64,000 nt of DNA from JAVBMV01 sp031552145 (lineage in GTDB: Bacteria; Myxococcota; Myxococcia; Myxococcales; UBA5297), in the NCBI GenBank assembly GCA_031552145.1, contig JAVBMV010000008.1:248001-312000 (forward strand). The letters run 5' to 3'. The notes under the pieces were generated by a model. The model was not told where the DNA came from. It searched no databases and was given only the letters and a program-made list of their open reading frames with translations. Of the stretch, positions 8,903 through 17,801 are shown piece by piece. Position numbers and translations under genes: made by a program. The stretch's first letter is position 1; the number at the start of each line of letters is the position of its first letter.

Positions 8903-10573
8903 CTAGCCCGTGGCGATGGTCTCGCCGCCGTGACTGGGCTCGACATAGCGGCGCACTGCGTCAACGAGGCGCGAGAGTTCCAAGGGCTTGTCGAAGTAGG
9001 CGTCGAGCTGCTCGAGCCCATGGCTTCGGGCCGTGGCCGCCGTGTCAGCTTGCCCTGAGCCCAGGAAGATGCGGGGTGGTGGCCGGGCGGAATCTGCCCG
9101 GATCTTCGCCACGAGATTATGGCGCCCCGTTCCGACGAGCCTGGAGTCGAGCAGCAGCAGGACCGGGCGCACAGCTTTGTAACGGCGCCATGCCTCGACG
9201 TGAGTCGAGGCGGAGACGACTACAAATCCTTCGTCCTCCAAGCTCTTCGCGATCGACTCCCGAACATCAGGGTCTGGCTCCGCCAGGAGAATCGAGCCGC
9301 GCGCCGGCGCGAAGGGCTCCTCGCAGAGGGGCAGTGTGCCTGCGAAGAGAGGGAGCCGCAACGCGAGCCGAACCGGTCCCTCGGGGCACCGCGCCGCGCT
9401 GGCACTGCCACCGTGAAGCGCGGCGATCCGCCCCACGGTCGCGAGGTCGAGCCCGCGCGAGGCGGAGCTCACTGGGGCGCTGGTGTAATGCAGCGGCAGG
9501 AAGAAGTGGGGAAGATCGGAGTCCAGGAGATGGGGTGCCTCGAAGATCACGGCGACCTTGGCGACATCGATCTCGCACTCGATCGAGACGTGGACCGCTC
9601 CACGCGCGGCCAGCTGCTGTGCCCCCGCGAAGAGCCGGATGAACGCCTGCATCAGGTAGTCTCGGTCGCCTCTCACAAAGGCCTCGCCACTCCGAGCGAT
9701 GCGAATGGGGATAGCGATCCCGCCGTTTAGGCCCAAGGCAGCGCCGGCGGCCTCCTTCACCAGCGCCCGAAGGCCGACGGGCTTAGAGGAGAGGCTCATC
9801 TTGGCGCCGCTCAAGCGGCTCGTCAGCAAGAGATCGTTGATGAGGTGAAGCAGCCTGTTGGCGTTGCGTTCCATGGCGTCGAGGCCCCGCAACCCGCGCT
9901 CGTTGGGTGCCCCCAACTTCCCTAGCCGGGCCGAGGCGAGGAGCGCCTTGATCGTCGTAAGAGGGCTCTTGAGCTCGTCGGAGACGTTGCCGAGAAGCAC
10001 GTCATTTTGCCGCTCATGTTCGGTGAGCGCGGCCAGGGAGCGTTGTAGCTCCTGAGCCTCCGCTTTGCAGGACCTGCGCGCGAGCGCCAGCTCGATCGAG
10101 ACAGCAAGGTGGCACGTCAGCGCTTCGAGCAGGGCGGGTGCCACACGCTCCTTCCCGCCAACGATGGAGAGGACGCCGAGCGCCCGCTTCTTGCCCAAGG
10201 GAATCGCCCTGAGCCGTCCCTCCGAGCGCTCCTTGCCCTCGCTGAAGGCGCGCCCGATGGGGCCTTCGCCCGGGTGCGCGGCGAGGGCGAGCGAGGACTG
10301 TCTCCCACGAAGCGTCGCCACATAGAGGCGGTCCTGAAGCTGATCGTAGAGGCTGACAAAGGCGGTTTGTGCACCGAATATCTCGCGGATTGCGGTGAGG
10401 TATCGCGCACACACGCCATCCACCGAGCTCAGATGCTTCAACGCTTCGGCGAAGGTCGAGAGTTGTCGGGGCGTCAATGTAGAGACAGGCTTCATGGCGG
10501 TCGAGAAGAGTGTTTCGATCGCTTCTGGCTCGTTTAGTGTAGAGAAGGCAAGCTTCTTCTCTCGGCGCGTCAC
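8903..10573 (-). CDS. degenerate hybrid histidine kinase (GAF, HisKA-like, HATPase-like, REC)
   Basis: 556 residues. Domains by eye: a GAF-like segment (about 40-170), a dimerisation helix pair (185-255), an ATPase-like region (290-405) and a receiver (425-545). In the H-box the sequence is NVSDELKSPLTT, so the phosphoacceptor His is Asp199. The N-box lacks its Asn (FIRLFAGA) and the G1 box is unrecognisable, although a GLDLATVGRI segment resembles the G2 box. The receiver keeps its acidic pocket (EPDPD), Asp476 and Lys529. It may be a pseudokinase scaffold whose receiver is phosphorylated by another kinase. The start is GTG; an alternative is ATG at 10495. It is divergent from the GlcD-like gene. 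Confidence 0.8.
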   Translation of the reverse strand: MTRREKKLAFSTLNEPEAIETLFSTAMKPVSTLTPRQLSTFAEALKHLSSVDGVCARYLTAIREIFGAQTAFVSLYDQLQDRLYVATLRGRQSSLALAAHPGEGPIGRAFSEGKERSEGRLRAIPLGKKRALGVLSIVGGKERVAPALLEALTCHLAVSIELALARRSCKAEAQELQRSLAALTEHERQNDVLLGNVSDELKSPLTTIKALLASARLGKLGAPNERGLRGLDAMERNANRLLHLINDLLLTSRLSGAKMSLSSKPVGLRALVKEAAGAALGLNGGIAIPIRIARSGEAFVRGDRDYLMQAFIRLFAGAQQLAARGAVHVSIECEIDVAKVAVIFEAPHLLDSDLPHFFLPLHYTSAPVSSASRGLDLATVGRIAALHGGSASAARCPEGPVRLALRLPLFAGTLPLCEEPFAPARGSILLAEPDPDVRESIAKSLEDEGFVVVSASTHVEAWRRYKAVRPVLLLLDSRLVGTGRHNLVAKIRADSARPPPRIFLGSGQADTAATARSHGLEQLDAYFDKPLELSRLVDAVRRYVEPSHGGETIATG

Positions 10574-10609
10574 CGAGTGTCATCTCTACGCTTTTGTTGC
10601 GGGTCTTTC

Positions 10610-12010
10610 ATGTCGGGTAATTCTCCAGCTCTGCCCACACCCTTTCTCAACGCCCTCGATGCGCGTCTGGGGACTGGTGCGCTCGTTAAAGCGGCAGAGC
10701 GTCTGAGCGCCTATTCGCGGGACGAATCAGAGTTTGGAAGTTCAGGGCCCTCGCTCCTCGTCGTCCCCAGCGCGGCCTCCGAGATCGTCGAGCTTCTGCG
10801 CCTGGCCAGCGAGTATTCGGTGCCGGTCACCCCTTGCGGAGCGAGGACCGGCAAGAGCGGCGGTTCCATTCCAATGCATGGCGGCGTCGCGCTCTCGCTG
10901 GAGCGGATGCGACAGATCCATTCAATCTCGACAGAGGATCTCGTCGCGCGCTGCCAGCCCGGTGTGGTGACGGGGGAGCTGATGCGCCAGGTGGAGGCGA
11001 AAGGGCTCTTCTATCCACCCGATCCCGGCAGCCTCGACGACTGCACCCTCGGCGGCAATGTCGCTGAGAACGCTGGCGGTCCCAGGGCGCTCAAATATGG
11101 CGTCACGGGACACTATGTGCTGGGGCTGCAGGTAGCCCTGCCGACGGGCGAGCTGCTGCGCGTCGGCAAGGGCACTATCAAGGGCGTGGCCGGCTACGAC
11201 CTCACCTCACTATTCGTGGGCAGCGAAGGAACTTTGGGTGTGGTCACCGAGGTGACTCTTCGGTTGCTTCCCCTGCCGCGGTCGATTGCTACCGCGCTCA
11301 TCTCATTCGGCGCGTTGGGTCACGCAGCCCGGGCCGTCAGCGCGCTGCTCGCCAATGGTTATCTGCCACGCACCTTGGAGCTCCTCGACGAAACTGCGCT
11401 GCGTGCAGCGGTCGCCGATGGGGGCGGATTCCGACTCTGTCCCCGGGCGCGGGCGGCGCTCATCGTCGAGCTCGATGGCGAGCGGCACGAGATGCTCCTC
11501 GAGGAACTGCAGCGTATCTCGGCACTTTGCGAAGGAGAGGGAGCGCTGGAGACGCTCGCGGCACAGAGCGAGGCACAGAGGCAGGAGATCTGGGCTGCGC
11601 GCAGAAGGCTCTCCTCGTCGCTCAAGAAGCTGGCGCCCTTCAAGCTGAGCGAGGACATCGTCGTCCCAAGGTCGCAGCTCCCGGCGATGGTGGAGCGGCT
11701 TCACGCCATAGGGCGGCGCCATGGCCTCACCGCGGCCTCCTATGGTCACGCGGGAGACGGAAACCTGCACGCCAACTTCCTCTACCAATCTGAAGGAGCG
11801 CGCGGCAGCGCCGAGCGCGCGGTGGAGGAGACGATCGTCGCGGCGCTGGAGCTGGGCGGAACCATCACCGGCGAGCATGGAGTGGGGCTCGCCAAGCGAC
11901 GCTTCCTTCCCCTGGAGCAGCCCCCCGAACTCTTGGCGCTGCAGCGCAGGCTCAAGGCGCTCTTCGATCCCAAGGGGATCTTGAATCCAGGAAAGATCTT
12001 CCTTCCTTAA
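10610..12010 (+). CDS. FAD-linked oxidase, GlcD/D-lactate dehydrogenase-like
   Basis: About 466 residues. The N-terminal FAD-binding (PCMH/VAO) domain includes VVPSAASEIVELL, PCGARTGKSGG and PPDPGSLDDCTLGGNVAENAGG; the latter region holds the flavin pyrophosphate loop. The C-terminal FAD-oxidase domain has YGHAGDGNLHANF, TGEHGVGLAKR and ends NPGKIF, classic for GlcD and D-lactate/2-hydroxyglutarate dehydrogenases. It oxidises a 2-hydroxy acid; which one cannot be told. No Fe-S domain and no glcE/glcF neighbours are seen. The ATG at 10610 was chosen over an in-frame GTG at 10577, which would abut the divergent kinase start. Confidence 0.88.
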   Translation: MSGNSPALPTPFLNALDARLGTGALVKAAERLSAYSRDESEFGSSGPSLLVVPSAASEIVELLRLASEYSVPVTPCGARTGKSGGSIPMHGGVALSLERMRQIHSISTEDLVARCQPGVVTGELMRQVEAKGLFYPPDPGSLDDCTLGGNVAENAGGPRALKYGVTGHYVLGLQVALPTGELLRVGKGTIKGVAGYDLTSLFVGSEGTLGVVTEVTLRLLPLPRSIATALISFGALGHAARAVSALLANGYLPRTLELLDETALRAAVADGGGFRLCPRARAALIVELDGERHEMLLEELQRISALCEGEGALETLAAQSEAQRQEIWAARRRLSSSLKKLAPFKLSEDIVVPRSQLPAMVERLHAIGRRHGLTAASYGHAGDGNLHANFLYQSEGARGSAERAVEETIVAALELGGTITGEHGVGLAKRRFLPLEQPPELLALQRRLKALFDPKGILNPGKIFLP

Positions 12011-12017
12011 ACCCTCT

Positions 12018-13403
12018 TCAGACCATCTTTTCGGGCTTTACCCAGCTGCCGAACTGTTCCTCGGTAACGAAGCCGAGCGCGACTGCTGCTTCCTTGAGCG
12101 TGAGGCCGTTGAGGTGTGCGTGGCGAGCGATCTTGGCTGCCTTGTCGTAGCCGATATGAGGCGCGAGCGCGGTGACGAGCATGAGCGAGCCATGCAAATT
12201 GGCGGCGATCTTCATCCGATCGGGCTCGATACCTCTGGCGCAGTGTTCGTCGAATCCCCGCATGGCATCGGCGAGCAGCCGGACCGATTGGAGCATGGCA
12301 TTGGCCATGAGCGGCATATTGGCGTTTAGCTCGAAGCTTCCCATCGCGCCGCCGTAGCCCATCGCGACGTCGTTGCCCATCACCTGGTAGCAGGCCATGG
12401 TCATCGCTTCGCACTGCGTGGGATTTACCTTGCCGGGCATGATCGAGGAGCCTGGCTCATTCTCGGGGATGCGCAACTCGCCGAGTCCGCAGCGCGGTCC
12501 CGAGGCAAGCCAGCGGATGTCGTTGGCGATCTTGATGAGCGACGCGGCGAGCCCACGCAGCGCGCCATGCGCATGGACGAGGGCGTCGCGCGCACCCAGC
12601 GCCTCGAATTTATTGGGCGCGGAGACGAAGGCCTGATCGGTCATCCTGGAGAGCTCTGCGACCGCCAGCTCAGCCATGCGCGGGTGGGCGTTTAGGCCAG
12701 TGCCAACGGCGGTGCCACCCAAAGGCAGCTGGCGCAGATGCGGCAGCGCGCTCTCGAGGTGCGCCTGCGCGTGCTCGAGCATGGAGACATAGCCAGAGAG
12801 CTCTTGCCCCAAGGTAACCGGGGTAGCGTCCTGGAGATGGGTTCTGCCGATCTTGACGATCGCCGAAAAGTCGGCGGCCTTCTTGCTCAGGGTCTCGCGC
12901 AGGGCGCGCAGCGCGGGCAGGAGAGAGGTCGCGATGGCGACCACAGCCGCCACGTGGATGGCCGTGGGAAAGGCGTCGTTGGTCGACTGCCCCTTGTTCA
13001 CCTCGTCGTTTGGATGGACGAGGCGCTCCTCTCCCCGCGCGCCCCCGAGCAGCTCACTGGCGCGATTGGCCAGCACCTCGTTGACGTTCATGTTCGTCTG
13101 CGTCCCGCTCCCCGTCTGCCAGACGAGCAGCGGAAACTGACCGTCGTGCAGGCCAGAGAGGACCTCCTCCGCGGCGGCCGAAATGGCGCGCACCTTCGGG
13201 GCGTCCAGGAGCCCCAGCTCCAGGTGTGCCGACGCGCAGGCCAGCTTTACCTGCGTCAGCGCTCGGATGAGCGCCATGGGCATCCGCTCGCCAGAGATCG
13301 TGAAGTTACGCCGCGACCGCTCGGTCTGGGCGCCCCAGAGCGCCTCCGCCGCGACCTCCATCTCTCCCATTGTGTCCCGCTCGATCCTGCTCTTTGCTTG
13401 CAT
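12018..13403 (-). CDS. fumC: class II fumarate hydratase FumC
   Basis: 461 residues. It interconverts fumarate and malate in the TCA cycle. The fumarase/aspartase signature GSSIMPGKVNP is at about residues 317-327. The N-terminal block contains ALWGAQTERSRRNF, then QTGSGTQTNMNVNEV and a VHPNDEVNKGQSTNDAFPT region, all diagnostic of class II fumarase rather than aspartase. The class is Fe-S independent and oxygen-stable. AAGGAG lies seven bases before the ATG. It is convergent with the GlcD-like gene (seven bases between stops) and divergent from the tusA-like gene. Confidence 0.96.
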   Translation of the reverse strand: MQAKSRIERDTMGEMEVAAEALWGAQTERSRRNFTISGERMPMALIRALTQVKLACASAHLELGLLDAPKVRAISAAAEEVLSGLHDGQFPLLVWQTGSGTQTNMNVNEVLANRASELLGGARGEERLVHPNDEVNKGQSTNDAFPTAIHVAAVVAIATSLLPALRALRETLSKKAADFSAIVKIGRTHLQDATPVTLGQELSGYVSMLEHAQAHLESALPHLRQLPLGGTAVGTGLNAHPRMAELAVAELSRMTDQAFVSAPNKFEALGARDALVHAHGALRGLAASLIKIANDIRWLASGPRCGLGELRIPENEPGSSIMPGKVNPTQCEAMTMACYQVMGNDVAMGYGGAMGSFELNANMPLMANAMLQSVRLLADAMRGFDEHCARGIEPDRMKIAANLHGSLMLVTALAPHIGYDKAAKIARHAHLNGLTLKEAAVALGFVTEEQFGSWVKPEKMV

Positions 13404-13544
13404 CGTCGGCTCCTTGCCTCGCGGCCAGCCCAGATGTCGATCCGATGCCTCGCCGCCGTGACTGTTGCGAGGCCATTTCCTTAGGCGCTCTCTTTCGTAT
13501 ACTGCGCCGCCCGCGCGTGTAGAGAACCCGCAGCGAGGAGCGCA

Positions 13545-13826
13545 ATGGAGCCCCGGTTGGCGACTGAACAGCAGGCAGACTCGATCCTGACGCTCGACCT
13601 TTCGGAGAAGTTCTGCCCCGTGCCCATCGTCGAGCTCGCCAAAGCGCTCCGACAGCTGGCCGTGGGCTGCCAGGTAGAGTTATTGGCGACCGATCCGGGC
13701 GTAGAGAGCGACCTGGCCGCCTGGTGCCGGTCGACTGGAAACGAGCTGCTTCGCGCCGCCTGGGAGGGTGGGCGCTACCGCGCGCTCGTAAGGCGCACGA
13801 AGAGGCGAGAGGAGCCTGGCAGATGA
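13545..13826 (+). CDS. TusA/SirA-like sulfur carrier protein
   Basis: 93 residues with the CPxP motif FCPVPIVELAKAL, where Cys24 would carry a persulfide. The fold matches TusA (beta-alpha-beta-alpha-beta-beta with a DPGVESDLAAWC segment). TusA proteins pass sulfur from cysteine desulfurases to thiolation enzymes. The stop overlaps the next start (ATGA), so it is translationally coupled to a PP-loop tRNA-thiolation-like enzyme, which it probably supplies. GAGGAG precedes the ATG. Confidence 0.85.
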   Translation: MEPRLATEQQADSILTLDLSEKFCPVPIVELAKALRQLAVGCQVELLATDPGVESDLAAWCRSTGNELLRAAWEGGRYRALVRRTKRREEPGR

Positions 13827-14893
13827 AGAAGGAAGGCGAGGTACGCGCGATCGGTCTGCTCTCGGGGGGGCTGGATTCGACGCTCGCCCATGCGCTCATC
13901 AAGGCGCAGGGCATCTCTGTGAAGGCCGTCACTTTCTACACAGGCTTCTGCATCGTGGAGACGCAGCGGCGCATGGGCCGCAAACGCGCCGACGGGACAG
14001 TGCCCCGCAACGACGCGCTGCACGCGGCGGCCTCGCTCGAGACGGAGCTGGAGCTCGTCGATATCTCGGGGCCCGACTATCTGGAGATCGTCGCCAACCC
14101 CAAATATGGGTATGGGGCCAACGCCAACCCCTGCATCGACTGCCGCATCTTCATGTTCAAGCGCGCGAAGGAGCTGGCCGAGGAGTGGCAGGCCGACTTC
14201 ATCTTCACCGGTGAGGTGATGGGTCAGCGCCCCAAGAGCCAACGGCGCGAGACGATGCGGCTCATCGAGAAGGCGAGCGGACTAGAGGGAAAGCTACTGC
14301 GCCCGCTCAGCGCCAAGGTGCTGGAGCCCACCGAGATCGAGAAGCGCGGGCTGGTGGATCGAGAGCGGCTCCTCGGTTTCTCTGGGCGCTCGCGCAAGCC
14401 GCAGATGGAGCTAGCGAAGGAGCTGGGCATCGCGGACTATCCGCAGCCGGCGGGAGGGTGCTGCTTCCTCACCGACGAGACCTTCGGACGCCGCTTCCAC
14501 GATCTGCTCAATCGCAGGCCCGACAGGCGGCTCGCGCCCGAGGAGATCCCCTTGTTGGCTACAGGGCGCCACTTCCGCCTCTCCGAGAGTGCGAAGCTAA
14601 TCGTCGGGCGCAACGAAGCGGAGAACTCGCTCTTAGCGCAGTTCTGCGAGGGTGAGGGCCTCGAGAGGCGGCGGCGCGTGGAGGCGCTGGAGGTGATGGG
14701 GCCCGTCGCCATCGTCGAAGGGGAGCCGGACGCGGAGCAGCGCGCCATCGCCTCGCGCATCGTCGCGCGCTACGGGCAGGGCTGGGAGCGGACGGAGGTG
14801 CGCGTCCGGTGGAGCGCCGCCGGCGCCGTCGAAGAGGTCTTAGCTGTCGCGCCCATGGCAAAGGATGCAGAGATGGAGCGCTGGCGGATCTGA
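13823..14893 (+). CDS. PP-loop ATP pyrophosphatase, ThiI/MnmA-like tRNA thiolation enzyme
   Basis: 356 residues. The N-terminus carries the PP-loop IGLLSGGLDSTLAHAL, which adenylates a tRNA base or similar substrate. A CIDC pair near residue 108 and a GGCCFLTDE segment near 213 supply cysteines that could handle persulfide or a cluster. The order (PP-loop first, no THUMP domain) differs from classical ThiI and resembles the proteins often misnamed MnmA-like methyltransferases. The ATG overlaps the tusA-like stop, so sulfur carrier and acceptor are coupled. The frame is open upstream, but the conserved region starts here. The exact modified nucleoside (s4U8 or s2U34 are candidates) is inferred, not shown. 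Confidence 0.78.
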   Translation: MKKEGEVRAIGLLSGGLDSTLAHALIKAQGISVKAVTFYTGFCIVETQRRMGRKRADGTVPRNDALHAAASLETELELVDISGPDYLEIVANPKYGYGANANPCIDCRIFMFKRAKELAEEWQADFIFTGEVMGQRPKSQRRETMRLIEKASGLEGKLLRPLSAKVLEPTEIEKRGLVDRERLLGFSGRSRKPQMELAKELGIADYPQPAGGCCFLTDETFGRRFHDLLNRRPDRRLAPEEIPLLATGRHFRLSESAKLIVGRNEAENSLLAQFCEGEGLERRRRVEALEVMGPVAIVEGEPDAEQRAIASRIVARYGQGWERTEVRVRWSAAGAVEEVLAVAPMAKDAEMERWRI

Positions 14894-14919
14894 GCCATCC
14901 GAGTGCGCCGGAGGTCTAT

Positions 14920-16041
14920 GTGGAGAGCCTGATTCGTTGGCGGCAGGTAGCGCGTGATCCCTCGACCCAGGCGCGCTTGGGGATGCTCTGGACACCTCAT
15001 GGCGAGATCGCCACGCCAGTCTTCATGCCCGTGGGCACCTGCGCCTCGGTGAAGGCGATGCCTCCTCGCGACCTGTTGGCGGAGGGGGCGGGGATCATCT
15101 TGGGCAACACCTATCATCTCTACCTGCGGCCCGGGCACGAGCTGGTGCGCGACCTCGGCGGGCTGCACCGCTTCATGAGCTGGCCCGGTGCGATCCTGAC
15201 CGATTCGGGTGGATTCCAGGTGCTCTCATTGGCCGAGAGCAGGAGCATCACCGAGGAGGGGGTAACCTTCCGCTCCCATCTCGATGGGTCGAAGCACCTC
15301 TTCACTCCCGAACGCGCGATCGAGATCCAGGAAGCGCTGGGGGCCGACATCATCATGGCGTTCGACGAGTGTCCCAGTTCGAAGAGCGAGCGTTCCTACA
15401 TGGAGGCCTCGATGGCGCGAACCACGCGGTGGCTTACGCGCTGCGTCGCTCGGTGGAGCAGGGGATGCTCGTCGCTCTTCGGTATCATCCAAGGTGGGCT
15501 CGATCTGGAGCTGCGGCGCCGGCACATCGAAGAGATCTGCGCTCATGACTTACCGGGCTATGCGCTCGGCGGCTACAGCGTGGGGGAGAGCCCCGAGGCG
15601 ATGCACGAGGGTGTGGCCCACTGCGCGCCGCTGCTGCCCGCCGACCGTCCCCGCTATCTGATGGGCGTGGGCACCCCCGCCGACCTAATCCACTCGGTCG
15701 CCGCGGGCATCGACATGTTCGACTGTGTCCTCCCCACCCGCTGCGCGCGCAACGCGCTGCTCTTCACCAGCGAAGGGAAGCTCACCATCAAGAACGCTCG
15801 CTACGCGCGCGATGAGCGGCCGCTCGATCCAGCTTGCGCCTGTTACACCTGCAAGAACTTCAGCCGCGCTTATCTGCGCCATCTCTTCCACGCGAAGGAG
15901 ATCGTCGCGATGCAGCTCAACACGCTCCATAACGTGCACTACTACCTGACCCTGATGGCGCGTGTGCGAGAGGCAATCGCGGAGGGGCGTTACGGTGCCT
16001 TTGCCAAGGGGTTTCTCGCGAGCCCTGGCGCGTGCGGGTGA
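14920..16041 (+). CDS. tgt: queuine tRNA-ribosyltransferase Tgt
   Basis: About 373 residues starting at GTG 14920, which has GGAG seven bases upstream; the open frame reaches 14809 but that would overlap the previous gene by 85 bases and add an R-rich tail. It exchanges guanine 34 of tRNA-Asp/Asn/His/Tyr for preQ1. The TIM barrel contains DSGGFQV (Asp95), GGLDLELR, GYSVGE and the nucleophile Asp268 in MFDCVLPTR. The zinc site is C-x-C-x2-C (residues 306, 308, 311) plus a later His in the LRHLFH region. No other queuosine gene is in the window. Confidence 0.94.
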   Translation: MESLIRWRQVARDPSTQARLGMLWTPHGEIATPVFMPVGTCASVKAMPPRDLLAEGAGIILGNTYHLYLRPGHELVRDLGGLHRFMSWPGAILTDSGGFQVLSLAESRSITEEGVTFRSHLDGSKHLFTPERAIEIQEALGADIIMAFDECPSSKSERSYMEASMARTTRWLTRCVARWSRGCSSLFGIIQGGLDLELRRRHIEEICAHDLPGYALGGYSVGESPEAMHEGVAHCAPLLPADRPRYLMGVGTPADLIHSVAAGIDMFDCVLPTRCARNALLFTSEGKLTIKNARYARDERPLDPACACYTCKNFSRAYLRHLFHAKEIVAMQLNTLHNVHYYLTLMARVREAIAEGRYGAFAKGFLASPGACG

Positions 16042-16042
16042 C

Positions 16043-16059
16043 GGAGTTCTTGGAACTCC
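16043..16059 (+). other. perfect stem-loop after tgt
   Basis: GGAGTTC-TTG-GAACTCC forms a seven-base-pair stem with a three-base loop two bases after the tgt stop. No U-run follows (AAAGG instead), so it is not a standard intrinsic terminator. It might protect the 3' end of the mRNA or act with Rho. Confidence 0.3.
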
Positions 16060-16234
16060 AAAGGATAACCCGCGACGAGCGCCATCGCGCCCACAAGCAG
16101 GCTCGAATCGTCGCGACCACGTCGAGAGAGCCATCCGTCGCCTCTTCGGCGACCGAGCTGTGGGGCTTCCCATCGCGTTTGGGAGGTGTTCGCGTTTCGC
16201 CCCGATCTCCATGTTTCGATTCTGGAGGAAGGAC

Positions 16235-16921
16235 ATGGCACCAAGAAACTTCGGGGATCGCGCACCTAACATCGTCGTCGAGGACACCTGCCTCTTGCTC
16301 ATCGATCACCAGAGCGGCCTCTTCCAGTTGGTCAAAGACGTTCCACTGCCCCAGCTGCGCGCGAATGTGACCGTCCTCGCGCGCGCGGCCACCGCTTCGA
16401 AGATCCCCGTGATCACCACTGCCTCCGTTCCCCAGGGTCCGAATGGACCCGTCATTCCCGAAATCGAGCGGGCGGCACCGCATGTCCAGTACGTCGCCAG
16501 GCGCGGCGAGATCAACGCCTGGCTGAACCCCGATTTCGTCGCCGCGGTGAAGAAGACCGGGCGCAAGACGTTGATCATCGCGGGCACCCTCACGAACGTC
16601 TGCCTCGCCTTCCCCGCGGTCAGCGCCGTCAATGATGGCTACCGAGTCTTCGCGGTCTTCGACGCTTCTGGGGCGAGTTCCGTCGAAGCGGCCGAGCTGA
16701 CCATGGCGCGCCTGCTACAAGCGGGCGTCGTCCCCATCGATACGATGGGCGCCGTCGCCGAACTCCAAGAGACCTGGGCGCGTCCCGACGCCGCCGAATG
16801 GGCGAACATCTACGCTCAGATGCTCCCTCACTATGGCCTCCTGATGGAGAGCTATGAGAAGGCGCGAGAGGTCACGGTGGCGCAGGAACGTTTTGATTCC
16901 GATAGTCCCAGCACCCACTGA
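16235..16921 (+). CDS. isochorismatase-fold cysteine hydrolase (YcaC-like)
   Basis: About 228 residues, with a strong GGAGGAAGG four to five bases before the ATG. The isochorismatase/nicotinamidase fold shows CLLLIDHQSGLF (active-site Asp), a TTASVPQGPNGP segment and the GTLTNVCLAFPA motif with the nucleophile Cys123. YcaC-type members often have unknown amide or hydrazide substrates. The start was placed here rather than at earlier in-frame codons because the ribosome-binding site and the family N-terminus agree. It precedes ku by 22 bp, but no functional link is evident. Confidence 0.8.
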   Translation: MAPRNFGDRAPNIVVEDTCLLLIDHQSGLFQLVKDVPLPQLRANVTVLARAATASKIPVITTASVPQGPNGPVIPEIERAAPHVQYVARRGEINAWLNPDFVAAVKKTGRKTLIIAGTLTNVCLAFPAVSAVNDGYRVFAVFDASGASSVEAAELTMARLLQAGVVPIDTMGAVAELQETWARPDAAEWANIYAQMLPHYGLLMESYEKAREVTVAQERFDSDSPSTH

Positions 16922-16943
16922 TAGCCGCGCAAAGGACGCGTTG

Positions 16944-17795
16944 ATGCCTCGTTCGCTCTGGACCGGCTCGATCGGCTTTGGCTTGGTCAACATACCAATT
17001 CAGCTCTTTCCCGCGGTGGCCCGCAAGGAGGTCCACTTTCATCAGCTGCACGCGGTGGATGGAGGGCGAATTCAGCAGCGGCGCTTCTGTTCCATCGAGA
17101 AGAAGGAGGTGCCGTATCAGCAGATCACCAAAGGCTACGAAGTGTCCAAGGGGCGTTACGTCACCGTCTCTCCCGAGGAGCTCGAGTCGGTGGCGCCCAA
17201 AAGCAGCCGAGTCATCGAGTTGGAGTTCTTCGTGCCGTTGAAGGAGATCGATCCGATCTACTTTGAACAGAGTTATCTGGCGGCGCCAGCGAAGGGCGCC
17301 GGAAAGGCCTTCGTGCTCCTGCTCGAGTCACTCCAAGAGAGTGGGCGGGTGGGCGTAGGGAGGGGTGTCTTGCGTACCCGCGAATGCCTTTGTGCCGTTC
17401 GCCCGTACCAGCAGACGCTCGCCATTACCACCCTTCTTTATGGCGACGAGATTGTGGATGCATCGACGCTGGAGCAGCCCGCCTCTCCGGCAATCAAGGA
17501 GAAGGAGCGTCGGATGGCGGCGAGCCTGATCGATGCCCTCTCTGCCCGCTTCGAGCCACGACAATTCGAGGATCTCTTTCGCAATCGGGTATTGGAGCTG
17601 ATTGAGAACAAGGCCGAAGGCAAAGAACTCGTCGTGCCGGCAGTGCCGGAGGAGGGGGCGGTGTCGCTCGACCTCCTCGATGCGCTGGAGCAGAGCGTCG
17701 CCAGCCGCCGGCGCCTCGCCACACATGGAGAGTTGCGCGCGCCGAGGAAGACAGCGGCCAAGACGGCGCGGGCACCGAAAAGACGGCGCTCCTGA
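16944..17795 (+). CDS. ku: non-homologous end-joining protein Ku
   Basis: 283 residues beginning MPRSLWTGSIGFGLVNIPIQL, the standard bacterial Ku N-terminus. The beta-barrel core includes KEVHFHQLH, a KGYEVSKGRYV segment and IDPIYFEQSYL. The end is a short K/R/A-rich tail, which in bacterial Ku contributes to DNA binding and LigD contact. A Ku homodimer threads onto double-strand break ends and recruits LigD. AAAGGA precedes the ATG. It faces a ligD gene head-on (six bases between stops), giving a complete two-gene NHEJ module. Confidence 0.95.
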   Translation: MPRSLWTGSIGFGLVNIPIQLFPAVARKEVHFHQLHAVDGGRIQQRRFCSIEKKEVPYQQITKGYEVSKGRYVTVSPEELESVAPKSSRVIELEFFVPLKEIDPIYFEQSYLAAPAKGAGKAFVLLLESLQESGRVGVGRGVLRTRECLCAVRPYQQTLAITTLLYGDEIVDASTLEQPASPAIKEKERRMAASLIDALSARFEPRQFEDLFRNRVLELIENKAEGKELVVPAVPEEGAVSLDLLDALEQSVASRRRLATHGELRAPRKTAAKTARAPKRRRS

Positions 17796-17801
17796 ACCTC
17801 C

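Noticed and set aside
16043..16059. Intrinsic terminator of tgt
   Set aside because: The stem is perfect but no T-run follows, so it was listed only as a stem-loop.
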